Assembly: GCF_016924645.1 (NCBI RefSeq)
Contig: NZ_JAFFJV010000024.1
Coordinates: 1-64,000, forward strand
DNA length: 64,000 nucleotides
Reading direction: 5' to 3'
Source of the DNA: Rufibacter psychrotolerans
GTDB lineage: Bacteria; Bacteroidota; Bacteroidia; Cytophagales; Hymenobacteraceae
The notes beneath the pieces are model-generated. The model made no database searches, was not told the DNA's origin, and worked only from the letters and a program-made list of their open reading frames with translations. Both the position numbers and the translations under genes were made by a program. Below, one piece after another: positions 8,213 to 16,938 of this stretch; within the stretch, counting starts at the first letter, position 1; the number at the start of each line of letters is the position of its first letter.

Positions 8213-9751
8213 ATGAAAAACAATACCGGAACAACGCTGTCGGTGTGGCAGCCGGGCGTGGAGATGCCCTTTACCCAGCCGCTGGCCGCCAATGTCACCG
8301 CGGATGTCTGCGTGGTGGGGGCCGGCATCTCGGGCCTTACCACCGCCTACCTGCTGGCCAAAGAAGGCCGGAAAGTAGTGGTGCTGGAGGCTGGCGAAAT
8401 CTGCGGCGGCGAGACCAGCCGCACCACGGCGCACCTTTCCTGGGCCCTGGATGACCGCTACTCCACCCTGATCAAGGTGTTCGGCAAGGCACAGGCGCTG
8501 CTGGCCTATGAAAGCCACCGCGAAGCCATCCACCGCATTGAGCAGATCATCCGCGACGAGAAGATCCAGTGCGATTTTGAGTGGCTGCCCGGCTACCTGT
8601 TCCTGGGGGCCACGGATTCAGAGGACCAGCTGGACCAGGAACTGGCCGCCTGCCGCGAGCTGGGCATCACCGACGTGGTGAAGCTGAAGCAATGCCCGGT
8701 GCCCACGGTGAGCAGCGGGCCCTGCCTCATGTTCCCCAACCAGGCGCAGTTCCATCCGGTGAAGTACCTGGCCGCGCTGAGCCGCTACATCCTGGACCAC
8801 GGCGGCGATATTTACACCAACAGCCACGTGAAGGAGTTTGATACGGGCCTGGTGCACCGCGCCACCACCAATGCCGGTTTTTCGGTGGCCTGTAACCACC
8901 TGGCGGTGTGCACCAACACCCCGGTGAACGACAAAGTGACCATGCACACCAAGCAGGCACCCTACCGCACGTACGTGATCGGGGCTCGAGTGCCCAAAGG
9001 AGCCGTGCCCACCGCCCTCTACTGGGATGATTCTGACCCTTACCATTACGTGCGGGTAGGCACGGTGGCCGGCGAGGAAGAACTGGACTCCGAGATCTTG
9101 ATTGTGGGCGGCGAGGACCACAAAACCGGCCAGAGCCACGGGCAGGAGGCCGAGCGCTTCACCTGTTTGGAGGAGTGGACCCGTAAGAAATTCCCCATGG
9201 CGCAGGACGTGGTGTTCCGCTGGTCTGGGCAGGTGATGGAGCCGGTGGACTTCATGGGCTTCATCGGCCGCAACCCCGGCGACAGCAAGCACGTGTACAT
9301 TGCCACCGGAGACTCGGGCCACGGCATGACGCACGGCACCATTGCCGGCATCCTGCTCACCGACCTGATCTGCGGCCGAACCAACGCCTGGGAAGCCCTC
9401 TACGATCCCGGGCGGGTTACCTTCGCCACCGACTCTGCCAAGGAGTTCCTCAAAGAAAACCTGAACGTGGCCGGCCAGTACCTGGATTGGGTAAAACCCG
9501 CCGAAAAAGAGGAAGCAGTCATTGCGCCCGGCACCGGGGCCGTGGTGCAGAAGGGCCTGGCCAAAGTAGCCGTTTACTGCGATGCCCAGGGCCAGCGCCA
9601 CGAGTGTTCAGCCGTCTGCACCCACCTGGGCTGCATTGTGCAGTGGAACGACCTGGAGAATTCCTGGGATTGCCCCTGCCACGGCTCCCGGTTTGACCCC
9701 TTCGGGAAAGTGGTGGCGGGCCCGGCCATTAAGGACCTGGAGAAGCTGTAG
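8213..9751 (+). CDS. FAD-dependent oxidoreductase with C-terminal Rieske [2Fe-2S] domain
   Basis: 512 residues. A DAO-type FAD domain begins with the dinucleotide-binding motif G36-A-G38-I-S-G41 and fills residues 30-400. A Rieske domain closes the protein, with cluster ligands C469-x-H471 and C487-x-x-H490, plus C474 and C489 placed as the disulfide pair of high-potential Rieske proteins. The fusion matches the 'FAD-dependent oxidoreductase/Rieske' family found in many Bacteroidota and actinobacteria; substrate unknown. No signal peptide is seen, so it is probably cytoplasmic. It is a single gene, with a hairpin terminator downstream. Confidence 0.9.
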   Translation: MKNNTGTTLSVWQPGVEMPFTQPLAANVTADVCVVGAGISGLTTAYLLAKEGRKVVVLEAGEICGGETSRTTAHLSWALDDRYSTLIKVFGKAQALLAYESHREAIHRIEQIIRDEKIQCDFEWLPGYLFLGATDSEDQLDQELAACRELGITDVVKLKQCPVPTVSSGPCLMFPNQAQFHPVKYLAALSRYILDHGGDIYTNSHVKEFDTGLVHRATTNAGFSVACNHLAVCTNTPVNDKVTMHTKQAPYRTYVIGARVPKGAVPTALYWDDSDPYHYVRVGTVAGEEELDSEILIVGGEDHKTGQSHGQEAERFTCLEEWTRKKFPMAQDVVFRWSGQVMEPVDFMGFIGRNPGDSKHVYIATGDSGHGMTHGTIAGILLTDLICGRTNAWEALYDPGRVTFATDSAKEFLKENLNVAGQYLDWVKPAEKEEAVIAPGTGAVVQKGLAKVAVYCDAQGQRHECSAVCTHLGCIVQWNDLENSWDCPCHGSRFDPFGKVVAGPAIKDLEKL

Positions 9752-9997
9752 TTGGTGGTCAGTTGTCAGTTGTCAGTGACTAGTGGCGGAGGCTTTGATG
9801 GATCATAAAAAAGGGAAGCAGGGCTAGATTACATCTGCCTTGCTTCCCTTTTAAGTTTTAAGGTACGCTGTTTATGAACAATTTTCTGGAAAACAGCCCT
9901 AAAATGAGTTATTCTAAGAGAAAACGGCTAATCCCCAACTTCTACTCACTAGCAACTAACAACTAATCACTAACAACCAACAACTAACAACCAACTA
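9752..9997. repeat. Intergenic region with CAACTAACAAC-type microrepeats
   Basis: Just after the oxidoreductase stop, copies of CAGTTGT follow one another (9757-9777). Near 9929-9996 a longer run of CAACTAACAAC/CAACCAAC-type units appears in the opposite orientation. Between them lie a hairpin (9809-9852) and a half copy of the intergenic palindrome (9880-9904). No gene is seen. Confidence 0.6.
9809..9852. terminator. Hairpin terminator
   Basis: Arms 9809-9824 and 9837-9852 form a 16-bp stem with one mismatch, flanked by A and T tracts. It lies downstream of the FAD/Rieske gene and of the convergent DUF922 gene. Confidence 0.75.
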
Positions 9998-10546
9998 CTA
10001 CTTATACGCTTCCAGTTGCTTCAGGCGTACCTCCACGGAGGCAATCCAGTCCAGTTGTTTTTCTTTGTCCAGGCCGTGGCGGCTTTCGGCGTCGTAGAGG
10101 TCCTGCTCTTTGTGCCAGTTGTTAAAGGCCTCGTTGGCGTACTTGTTCAGGTCAGAGGCGCCGCGGGTGCAGGGGTTGGGCAGTTCGGCCAGGCGCTTGC
10201 GCAGCATGCGGGCGTGGAGCTCGGTCAGGTCAAAGTGCAGTTGCTCGTGCGCCAGCAGCATGGCCGAGCTCTTGTTGCGCGACCACGACTCCCTGGGGTT
10301 GAAGACCGCCTCCACCTTGAACTTGAGCTGGCTGTTCTCGCACTTCACCTTCATCTCCATGTTGGTGGAGGTGAGGGCGTGGTGTTGGTTGTTAGGCGCA
10401 GGGGTGCCCGCGAAGTCGTCCCAGGTCAGGCGCTTCTGAAGGGTCCAGGGAATATTGGCCGCGGGGGCTGGGGTTTTGGGTTTAGTTTCTGGAAAAGCGG
10501 CGTAAAACAGCGCACTGATCCAGAGGAGCAATAGGGTGAATGACAT
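9998..10546 (-). CDS. Exported DUF922-like putative zinc protease
   Basis: 182 residues with an N-terminal hydrophobic signal segment (residues 1-18). A zinc-protease motif H100-E-Q-L-H104 is followed by H111, inside the sequence L-L-A-H-E-Q-L-H-F-D, the hallmark of the DUF922 'Secreted Zn-dependent protease' family. The W-D-D-F-A-G motif near residue 42 is also typical. The target is unknown, and proteolytic activity is inferred from the motif only. It lies 64 bp upstream of the MATE gene's stop on the same strand. Confidence 0.8.
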   Translation of the reverse strand: MSFTLLLLWISALFYAAFPETKPKTPAPAANIPWTLQKRLTWDDFAGTPAPNNQHHALTSTNMEMKVKCENSQLKFKVEAVFNPRESWSRNKSSAMLLAHEQLHFDLTELHARMLRKRLAELPNPCTRGASDLNKYANEAFNNWHKEQDLYDAESRHGLDKEKQLDWIASVEVRLKQLEAYK

Positions 10547-10610
10547 AGCTGGTTCCGTAACACGCTCTTGGCAAAAAGGAGTTTCCTGAACGTACGCTTA
10601 AGTTATAAAA

Positions 10611-11945
10611 TTATTGCGGGCTGAACTTCCTGAACCTGAAAAATAGGAGCACGGCGGCAATGGTAAGCCCCGTGAACAGCCCCAGCCAGATGCCAAGGGC
10701 CCCCAGGCCAATCCAGAACCCCAGCGCATACCCCACCGGCAGGGCAATGAGCCAGTACGAGAACAGCGAGATCATGCTGGGCACCCGCACATCTTCCAGG
10801 CCCCGCAGCGCTCCCAGCCCCACCACCTGCACCCCGTCAGACAGCTGGAAAATGGCCGCGATGATCAGGAGCTGGGCCGCCAGGCTTTGCACGGCGGGGT
10901 CTTTCACGTAAAACTCCGGAATAAGGTCCTTGCACAGGATAATGAGCACCGCGCTGGTGGCCATGAACAGGGCGCCCATGATGAGGCTGCTGTAGCCGGC
11001 CATGTGCACGCCGTGGGCATCGCCGGCCCCGCGCAGCTTGCCCACCCGTATGGTGGCCGCCGCCGAGATGCCGCTGGCCATCATGTACGTGACGGAGGCT
11101 ACGTTGAGGGCAATTTGGTGCGCCGCCAGGTCGCGCGCGCCCAGCCAGCCAATCATGACCGCCGAAAAGCTGAAGGCTCCCATTTCAAAGATCATCTGCA
11201 ATGAGATAGGGAAGCCCACTTTGAGCATGCGCCGCATGTGGGTCCAGGAGAGGTGTTGCCAGCGCAGGTACCTGCGGTAGCGCGCAAAGCGGGGGGCCAG
11301 AAAGACAAAGCCAGCCATCATCAGGGCCATAACCACCCTAGAGATGAGGGTGGCCCAGGCCGCCCCGTTCAGGCCCAGCGCCGGAAAGCCCAGCTTCCCG
11401 TAGATGAGCACGTAGTTCAGCCCCACGTTCAGCACGTTGGCGAAGATGGAAATGTACATAGACTGCTTGGTGAGCGACAGGCCCTCGGCAAACTGCTTGA
11501 ACGCCTGGAACATCATGAGCGGCACCATGGACAGGAACAGGATGTTCACGTACGGAATGGCCAGCCGCACCACGTCTTCGGGCTGGTTCAGGTAGGCAAT
11601 CAGCGGCGACAGGGCCCAGAACGCCAGGAACAGCAGAATACCCATGATGGTGTTCAGGAACCAGCCGTTGGTGAGCGCCAGGGCAATGCGGGTGTAATTC
11701 TTGCGGCCATCGGCCCGCGCCACCATGGGCGTGATGCTGAAGGAGATGCCCAGCCCAAACACCAGCACAATGGTGAAGATGCTGTTCCCCAGAGAGGCCG
11801 CCGCCAGCTGCAGCGTGCCTATGCGGCCCGCCATCACGCTGTCGGCCACGCTCACCAGGATATGGCCCAGTTGGCTCAGGACCACCGGATAGGCCAGCCA
11901 GAAGGTACTTTTATAATGTTCGCGGTACGGGGCAGAAAAAATCAC
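10611..11945 (-). CDS. MATE family multidrug exporter
   Basis: 444-residue inner-membrane transporter with twelve predicted membrane segments in two homologous halves, as in NorM/MATE proteins that export drugs in exchange for Na+ or H+. The N-terminal half has P-V-V-L-S-Q-L-G and D-S-V-M-A-G-R-I-G, the classical MATE signature. The start is GTG at 11945; no ATG fits at that position. A GAGT microsatellite lies 80 bp upstream. Substrates unknown. Confidence 0.9.
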   Translation of the reverse strand: MIFSAPYREHYKSTFWLAYPVVLSQLGHILVSVADSVMAGRIGTLQLAAASLGNSIFTIVLVFGLGISFSITPMVARADGRKNYTRIALALTNGWFLNTIMGILLFLAFWALSPLIAYLNQPEDVVRLAIPYVNILFLSMVPLMMFQAFKQFAEGLSLTKQSMYISIFANVLNVGLNYVLIYGKLGFPALGLNGAAWATLISRVVMALMMAGFVFLAPRFARYRRYLRWQHLSWTHMRRMLKVGFPISLQMIFEMGAFSFSAVMIGWLGARDLAAHQIALNVASVTYMMASGISAAATIRVGKLRGAGDAHGVHMAGYSSLIMGALFMATSAVLIILCKDLIPEFYVKDPAVQSLAAQLLIIAAIFQLSDGVQVVGLGALRGLEDVRVPSMISLFSYWLIALPVGYALGFWIGLGALGIWLGLFTGLTIAAVLLFFRFRKFSPQ

Positions 11946-12023
11946 GAGCGTCTGGTTTTAGAAAGAGGCCGCAAAGCTACGGCTATTTTCCCAACCCTCT
12001 ACGGACAAATGTCCCTTAGGCGG

Positions 12024-12062
12024 GAGTGAGTGAGTGAGTGAGTGAGTGAGTGAGTGAGTGAG
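12024..12062. repeat. GAGT tetranucleotide microsatellite
   Basis: About 9.5 perfect copies of GAGT between the divergent end of the aminotransferase gene and the start of the MATE gene. It is intergenic and directly beside an intergenic palindrome, the same arrangement as at 16808-16894. Confidence 0.95.
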
Positions 12063-12080
12063 GGGCAGATGGCAACTGGG

Positions 12081-12120
12081 CTGTTTTAGGGCTATTTCTA
12101 GAAAATCAGCCCTAAAACAG
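12081..12120. repeat. Intergenic palindrome (GTTTTAGGGC family)
   Basis: Arms CTGTTTTAGGGCT (12081-12093) and AGCCCTAAAACAG (12108-12120) are exact complements around a partly paired centre. It lies 20 bp past the aminotransferase stop, where it could act as a terminator. Confidence 0.85.
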
Positions 12121-12139
12121 GGGAAAAGAGGCCCTTGCT

Positions 12140-13234
12140 TCAGGAAACGAAGGCTTTCAGCCGAAGAATGGCACTGTCCAGCACCTCCTCGGGTAGGGCG
12201 AACGACATTCGCACGGCGTGGGGCATGCCCATGTTGGTGCCAGGCAACACCTCCAGACCCACCTGGTCTTTGAGGGCCGCGGCCCATTCCTCGGCCAGCT
12301 GAAAAGGGGAGGAGGCGTCCTGGGGTTTGAGGCAGCCCTCTAGCTGCAGGGTAACGTAATAGCCGGCCTGCGGCACCGTGAAGCCTAGTTTTGGCATTTG
12401 GCGCAGGGCCGCAAGGAGCCTTTGCCGTTTGGGTTCCAGGTCCTGTTTAAACTCCCGCCAGATCTGGTGCCGGTGCTGGGTGGCGGCCACCGCGCCGGCC
12501 TGCAAAAACGGAGACACCCCCGAAATCCATTTCTGCTGCAACTCCATGGCCTTTGTGAGGATGGGGAACGGAGCAATGAGATACCCCAGCCGCCAACCCG
12601 ACATGGCAAAGGACTTAGAGAAACCGTTTACCACGGCTATTCTATCGCGCAGGGGCTCAAAGCGTAAGAAGCTGTGCACGGGTGCTTCGTAGCTGAGGCC
12701 GTCGTAGATTTCGTCAGACAAGACATGCAGGTTGGGGAATTCTTCCAGGAGTTGGGCCACGTGCTGCAGTTCGGTTGGGGAGTAGACTTTTCCGGTGGGG
12801 TTGCCAGGGTTGGTCAGGAGCAGCAGCCTGGTGGTGGGCGTGAGTTTCTGCCGGAGCAGATCTAGGTCCAGGGCGTAGTCCTGCGCCGGATTGGCCGGTA
12901 CCGTTACCAGTTTGCCGCCGCTTTGCCTGATCAGCTCCGGAAACGCAAACCAGTATGGGGCCAGCGCCACTACTTCATCGCCGGGCTGCAGGAGGCTGTA
13001 CAGGTACAGGTGAAGGGCGTGTTTGGCCCCGTGGGTAATCAGGATCTGCTCGGCGGGGATGGGGAGGCCTTCGTCCTCCAGGTAGCGTTGGGCCAGGGCA
13101 TACCTCAGTTCGGGCAGGCCCTCGTTGGGGCCGTAGTAGGTGTTGTGCTGGGCCAGGGCCTCCTGCAGGGCCTGCGTGGCCACAGCCGGACTGTGGAAGT
13201 GGCTTACGCCCAAATGCAGCGGAATGATGTCCAT
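12140..13234 (-). CDS. PLP-dependent class I/II aminotransferase (possible C-S lyase)
   Basis: 364 residues, fold-type I PLP enzyme. The Schiff-base lysine is K207 in N-G-F-S-K-S-F-A-M-S-G-W-R; N-P-x-N-P-T-G (142-148) and D174-x-x-Y177 bind the cofactor, and R215 is in the usual phosphate-contact position. It is downstream of egtB and egtD on the same strand (115-bp gap containing a palindrome). This suggests, but does not prove, that it could take the place of EgtE, the PLP C-S lyase of ergothioneine synthesis; class I enzymes such as PatB/MalY have such beta-lyase activity. A plain amino-acid aminotransferase is the alternative. Confidence 0.85.
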   Translation of the reverse strand: MDIIPLHLGVSHFHSPAVATQALQEALAQHNTYYGPNEGLPELRYALAQRYLEDEGLPIPAEQILITHGAKHALHLYLYSLLQPGDEVVALAPYWFAFPELIRQSGGKLVTVPANPAQDYALDLDLLRQKLTPTTRLLLLTNPGNPTGKVYSPTELQHVAQLLEEFPNLHVLSDEIYDGLSYEAPVHSFLRFEPLRDRIAVVNGFSKSFAMSGWRLGYLIAPFPILTKAMELQQKWISGVSPFLQAGAVAATQHRHQIWREFKQDLEPKRQRLLAALRQMPKLGFTVPQAGYYVTLQLEGCLKPQDASSPFQLAEEWAAALKDQVGLEVLPGTNMGMPHAVRMSFALPEEVLDSAILRLKAFVS

Positions 13235-13279
13235 CTTGGTCTAGTGGGAGTTGAATATTGGTGCTGGTAAATATATGCG

Positions 13280-13318
13280 CTGTTTTAGACCTATTTTCCT
13301 GAAAATGGCCCCGAAACA
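13280..13318. repeat. Intergenic palindrome, imperfect copy
   Basis: CTGTTTTAGACCTATTTTC faces GAAAATGGCCCCGAAACA: a diverged member of the GTTTTAGGGC family, in the gap between the egtD and aminotransferase genes. Confidence 0.65.
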
Positions 13319-13349
13319 AAGCCTCAGGCCTTCTGTGCTGGACTGCGCC

Positions 13350-14351
13350 TTACACCGGCCGCAGCAGCACATCGGCGAAGCCGTGGCTGGTATCGGTGAA
13401 CACGTCCTGTACCTGGAACCCGCAGTCCCGGGCCATTTCCTCCACTTGGCGCAGCGAGAACTTGTAGGAATTCTCGGTATGAATGGCCTCCCAGGCTTCA
13501 AACTGGAAGGTCTGGTCCAGGGCCTCAATAGTCACCTCCTGCGCCGTTTTACTGATCAGGAAGCTACGCATGGTGCCTTCCAGGGGATCATACTCGGCAA
13601 AATGCTGAAACTGGTCCAGGTCAAAGTTGGCCTTGAGTTCTTTGTTGATGCGGTGCAGCAGGTTCAGGTTAAAGGCTGAGGTCACCCCGGCGGCATCGGC
13701 GTAGGCCCGGCGCATTTTCTCGGGGTCTTTGCGCAGGTCCAGGCCCACCAGCAGGGCATCGTGGGGGTGCAGGCTCTGGCGCAGGGTGCACAGGAATTCT
13801 TTCGCCTCGGGCAGGTCAAAGTTGCCGATGTTGGAGCCCAGGAACAGGACCAGTTTCCGCTGCCGCAGGTGCAGGTTCAGCCACTCCAGCCCCTGGAAGT
13901 ACTCGGCGGCCAGGGCGGTTACGGGCAGGTGCGGCCACCGGTGGTGCAGGTCTTCTAGTAGTAGGTTCAGCTGGTCTTCTGAGATATCCACTGGCACGTA
14001 CTGTACCTGGGCCTGGGTGGCCACCAGTTCTGCCAGCAGGAGCTTGGTTTTGTAGGCGTCGCCGGCTCCCAGGTCCACCAGTTGGAACGGGGTCTGCGTA
14101 CCAAACGCGAACAGGATTTCCTTGCGCTGCCGGTCCAGTATCTGGTGCTCCAGTTTGGTGAGGTAATACTCCGGCAGCTGCATGATCTGCTGGAACAGTT
14201 GGCTGCCTTTGGCGTCATAAAAGAATTTAGAGGAGAGCTTTTTGGGGCTTTGGCTCAAGCCCTGCATCACGTCCTGCGCCAGGCTGTTCTCATGGGTGGG
14301 CGCCTGGGGCAGCAGGTGGTGCAGGGTGTTCTGGGTAGTGGGTAGTGTCAT
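13350..14351 (-). CDS. egtD: L-histidine N-alpha-methyltransferase EgtD
   Basis: 333 residues, the family length. EgtD makes hercynine from histidine with three S-adenosylmethionine molecules, the first step in ergothioneine biosynthesis. Recognised by the conserved F-F-Y-D-A-K-G-S-Q-L-F (near residue 43), Y-Y-L-T-K-L-E-H-Q-I-L, the SAM-binding L-V-D-L-G-A-G-D and the C-terminal F-S-x-x-Q-V-E-E-M-A segment. It begins 14 bp after egtB, so the two form an operon. Cytoplasmic. Confidence 0.92.
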   Translation of the reverse strand: MTLPTTQNTLHHLLPQAPTHENSLAQDVMQGLSQSPKKLSSKFFYDAKGSQLFQQIMQLPEYYLTKLEHQILDRQRKEILFAFGTQTPFQLVDLGAGDAYKTKLLLAELVATQAQVQYVPVDISEDQLNLLLEDLHHRWPHLPVTALAAEYFQGLEWLNLHLRQRKLVLFLGSNIGNFDLPEAKEFLCTLRQSLHPHDALLVGLDLRKDPEKMRRAYADAAGVTSAFNLNLLHRINKELKANFDLDQFQHFAEYDPLEGTMRSFLISKTAQEVTIEALDQTFQFEAWEAIHTENSYKFSLRQVEEMARDCGFQVQDVFTDTSHGFADVLLRPV

Positions 14352-14365
14352 AGTGGGTCATGGGG

Positions 14366-15658
14366 TTAGGGTTGCGCCAGCCTGATGCCGGTAAACTGCC
14401 AGCGCTTGTCTGGGTGGAAGAAGTTGCGGTACGTGGGCCTGATGTGGCTTTGCGGGGTGGCACAGGAGCCACCCCGCAGCACCATCTGGTTGATCATGAA
14501 CTTCCCGTTGTATTCACCCAGGGCGCCGGGAGCCGTCTTAAACCCCGGATACGGAAAATAGCCGCTGTAGGTCCATTCCCAGGCATTGCCCAGCAGGTGG
14601 GCTGCCCCCGAGCTGCCGCTGGGCTGAGCCGCCGCCACCGGATGGAAGCTTCCGCTTTCCAGGAAATTCCCCTCGGCTACGGGGTTGGCGTGCCGCTGCG
14701 CCAGGGCTTCCCACTCAAACTCGGTGAGCAGGCGGTGCCCCGACCACGTGGCGTAGGCCTGGGCCTCATAGAAGCTGAGGTGGGTGACTGGCGCCTGGGG
14801 CTCTATTTCTTCCAGACCGTGCAGCGTAAAGTGCCACCATTTGCCTTCCTGCTTCACCCAATAGAGGGGCGCCTGCCAATGGTGTTGCTGCACCAGCTGC
14901 CAGCCCTCGTCCAGCCAGTGTTGGAACTGGGCGTAACCCCCGGCTTCTATAAAGGCGGCATACTCGGCGTTGGTGACCAGGGTGCGGCGGGCCTTGAACT
15001 CGGGCAGGTAGACCTGGTGCGGCTGCTGTTCGTTGTCAAAGCAGAAACCCTCGCCCTGGTGCCCGATGGTATACGTTCCCGCCGGTACGGTACACCACTC
15101 GTTTTGGGGCTCTTTCGCTTGAAACGATTCATAAACAGGCTGCGGTTTGGCGGCGTAGGCGGGCATGAGGGGGGTGCTGCTCAGGATGTACTTGATGTCG
15201 GTGACCAGTAGTTCCTGGTGCTGCTGCTCGTGCTGCAGGCCCAACTCCACCAAGTCCAGAAGCTGCGGTTGCTGCAGGAAACCCTCGTCGGCAAGGGCTT
15301 TTTCCATCCAGTGGTCTACGTGGCGGCGATAGGCGTAGATTTCTTCCAGCGGCGGACGCGAGAGGGTGCCGCGGTCTGAGCGGGCTACCCGGCTGCCCAT
15401 GCTGTTGTAGTACGAGTTGAACAGGTAGGCGTACTGCGGATGGAAGGGCCGGTACCCTGGCAGGTGAGGCTGCAACACGAACGACTCAAAAAACCAGGTG
15501 GTGTGCCCCAGGTGCCATTTGGGTGGGCTCACGTCCTGCATGGGCTGCATGACGGTGTCTTCGGGGGTAAGCGGGGCGCAAAGGGCTTGGGTCTGTTCTC
15601 TGATGCTTCTATAACGGGCCAGCAGGGGAGTGCTGCCGGCAGAGGTGGCAAATAGCAT
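14366..15658 (-). CDS. egtB: Ergothioneine biosynthesis sulfoxide synthase EgtB
   Basis: 430 residues. EgtB is a non-haem iron enzyme that joins hercynine to a thiol donor (gamma-glutamylcysteine or cysteine) with O2, giving the sulfoxide. The N-terminal DinB-like domain carries the iron ligands H52 (in W-H-L-G-H-T-T-W-F), H143 and H147 (H-E-Q-Q-H); the C-terminal half is the FGE-sulfatase domain ending L-R-G-G-S. No egtA or egtC lies here, so a cysteine-using enzyme is possible but not shown. It is first in the operon egtB-egtD. Divergent from menC, with a 76-bp gap to the chosen menC start. Confidence 0.93.
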   Translation of the reverse strand: MLFATSAGSTPLLARYRSIREQTQALCAPLTPEDTVMQPMQDVSPPKWHLGHTTWFFESFVLQPHLPGYRPFHPQYAYLFNSYYNSMGSRVARSDRGTLSRPPLEEIYAYRRHVDHWMEKALADEGFLQQPQLLDLVELGLQHEQQHQELLVTDIKYILSSTPLMPAYAAKPQPVYESFQAKEPQNEWCTVPAGTYTIGHQGEGFCFDNEQQPHQVYLPEFKARRTLVTNAEYAAFIEAGGYAQFQHWLDEGWQLVQQHHWQAPLYWVKQEGKWWHFTLHGLEEIEPQAPVTHLSFYEAQAYATWSGHRLLTEFEWEALAQRHANPVAEGNFLESGSFHPVAAAQPSGSSGAAHLLGNAWEWTYSGYFPYPGFKTAPGALGEYNGKFMINQMVLRGGSCATPQSHIRPTYRNFFHPDKRWQFTGIRLAQP

Positions 15659-15688
15659 GGGAAATGTGGTATATTCCCTTTCTAAACT

Positions 15689-15696
15689 TATTTTTG
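15689..15696 (+). promoter_or_regulatory. -7 box upstream of menC
   Basis: TATTTTTG matches TAnnTTTG and lies 38 bp before the ATG at 15735. It supports that start over an upstream in-frame start at 15630, which would overlap egtB. On the other strand the adjacent TAAGTTTA (15681-15688) could serve egtB. Confidence 0.45.
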
Positions 15697-15734
15697 GGCG
15701 AAAGGTTTACCTCTACCCCAGCGGCTACTATCCT

Positions 15735-16811
15735 ATGGCATTTGTCTTAACGCCTTTTTACCGGGAGCTTTCGTTCAGGTTCAACGCCCGCACCTCGCGC
15801 GGAGCCATGCAGACGCACCGGGCCGCCTACCTGCGCGTGCACCACACCCGCGCCCCCGAGGCGCAGGGCTGGGGCGAGTGCTCGCCGCTGCCGGGCCTCA
15901 GCCCCGACTATTCCCCCGACTTTCACCTGACCCTGCAGCAGGTGTGCGACCGTTTTAACGCCCTGGAGGTGGAGGACGTGGCGTCTGAGGAGGCGCAACG
16001 CTTCTGGAAGTGGCTGGAGCAGTGGCCCTCTATCTGCTTTGCCGCCGAAACCGCCTGGGTAGACTACCTGCGGGGCGCCAAGCGCGTGCTCTACGACACG
16101 CCTTTTTCCCGCTCGCAGCAGGGCATCCGGATCAACGGGCTCATCTGGATGGGCGATGCCGCTTTCATGCGGGACCAGATCAAAAAAAAGCTGGACCAGG
16201 GCTTCCGGTGCCTTAAAATGAAGATCGGCGGGCTGGACTTTGCCCAGGAGCTCCGCATCCTCAAGGAAATCAGGAGCGTGGCCGGTCCCCAGGAGCTGGA
16301 GCTGCGGCTGGACGCCAACGGCGCCTTCCCCGTGGTTGACGCCGAGGAACGGCTCCGGCACCTGGCCAAGTTCCAGGTCCATTCCATTGAGCAGCCCATC
16401 AGGCAGGGGCAGGCCGAGGCCATGCAGGAACTGTGCGGCGTTTCGCCCATTCCCATCGCCCTGGACGAGGAGCTGATTGGCGCCACCGGCAAAGAGCAGA
16501 AGTGGCACTTGCTGGACCAGATCAGGCCGCAGTACATCATCATCAAGCCCACCTTGGTGGGAGGGCTCTACAGCAGCCGCGAGTGGATCAGGGTGGCGGA
16601 GTCGTTGGGCATTGCCTGGTGGCTTACCTCGGCGCTGGAGTCCAACATCGGGCTGAACGCCATTGCCCAGTTCGCCGCTGACACCGGCAACCCCATGCCC
16701 CAAGGGCTTGGAACCGGCCAGCTGTACCACAACAATTTTGCTTCGCCGCTGGAGATCAGGGGCGAAGAACTGTGGTACAACCCAGAAACAGCCTGGGAAC
16801 TGCCCGGGTGA
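15735..16811 (+). CDS. menC: o-Succinylbenzoate synthase MenC (enolase superfamily)
   Basis: 358 residues. MenC dehydrates SHCHC to o-succinylbenzoate in menaquinone synthesis. The enolase-superfamily active site is visible: L-K-M-K-I-G (acid/base lysine), D-A-N-G-A-F, E-Q-P-I and A-L-D-E-E (metal ligands) and I-I-K-P-T-L-V-G-G (second lysine). The N-terminus has the A-R-T-S-R-G loop seen in Bacteroidota MenC; a dipeptide epimerase of the same superfamily is the main alternative. No other men genes are adjacent. Its TGA stop is the first TGA of a long TGAG microsatellite. Confidence 0.82.
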   Translation: MAFVLTPFYRELSFRFNARTSRGAMQTHRAAYLRVHHTRAPEAQGWGECSPLPGLSPDYSPDFHLTLQQVCDRFNALEVEDVASEEAQRFWKWLEQWPSICFAAETAWVDYLRGAKRVLYDTPFSRSQQGIRINGLIWMGDAAFMRDQIKKKLDQGFRCLKMKIGGLDFAQELRILKEIRSVAGPQELELRLDANGAFPVVDAEERLRHLAKFQVHSIEQPIRQGQAEAMQELCGVSPIPIALDEELIGATGKEQKWHLLDQIRPQYIIIKPTLVGGLYSSREWIRVAESLGIAWWLTSALESNIGLNAIAQFAADTGNPMPQGLGTGQLYHNNFASPLEIRGEELWYNPETAWELPG

Positions 16812-16894
16812 GTGAGTGAGTGAGTGAGTGAGTGAGTGAGTGAGTGAGTGAGTGAGTGAGTGAGTGAGTGAGTGAGTGAGTGAGTGAGTGAGTG
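16808..16894. repeat. TGAG tetranucleotide microsatellite
   Basis: About 21 uninterrupted TGAG copies starting at the menC stop codon and followed at once by a diverged intergenic palindrome (16896-16936). Slippage would not change the MenC product, since the first TGA is fixed by the upstream sequence. Confidence 0.95.
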
Positions 16895-16938
16895 GCGGTT
16901 TTAGGCTTGTTTTCTGCAAATGGGGTTTAAAAACGGGT

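Noticed and set aside
15747..16919. Minus-strand frame with (Leu-Thr-His-Ser) repeats
   Set aside because: It is the reverse reading of the TGAG microsatellite and of menC.
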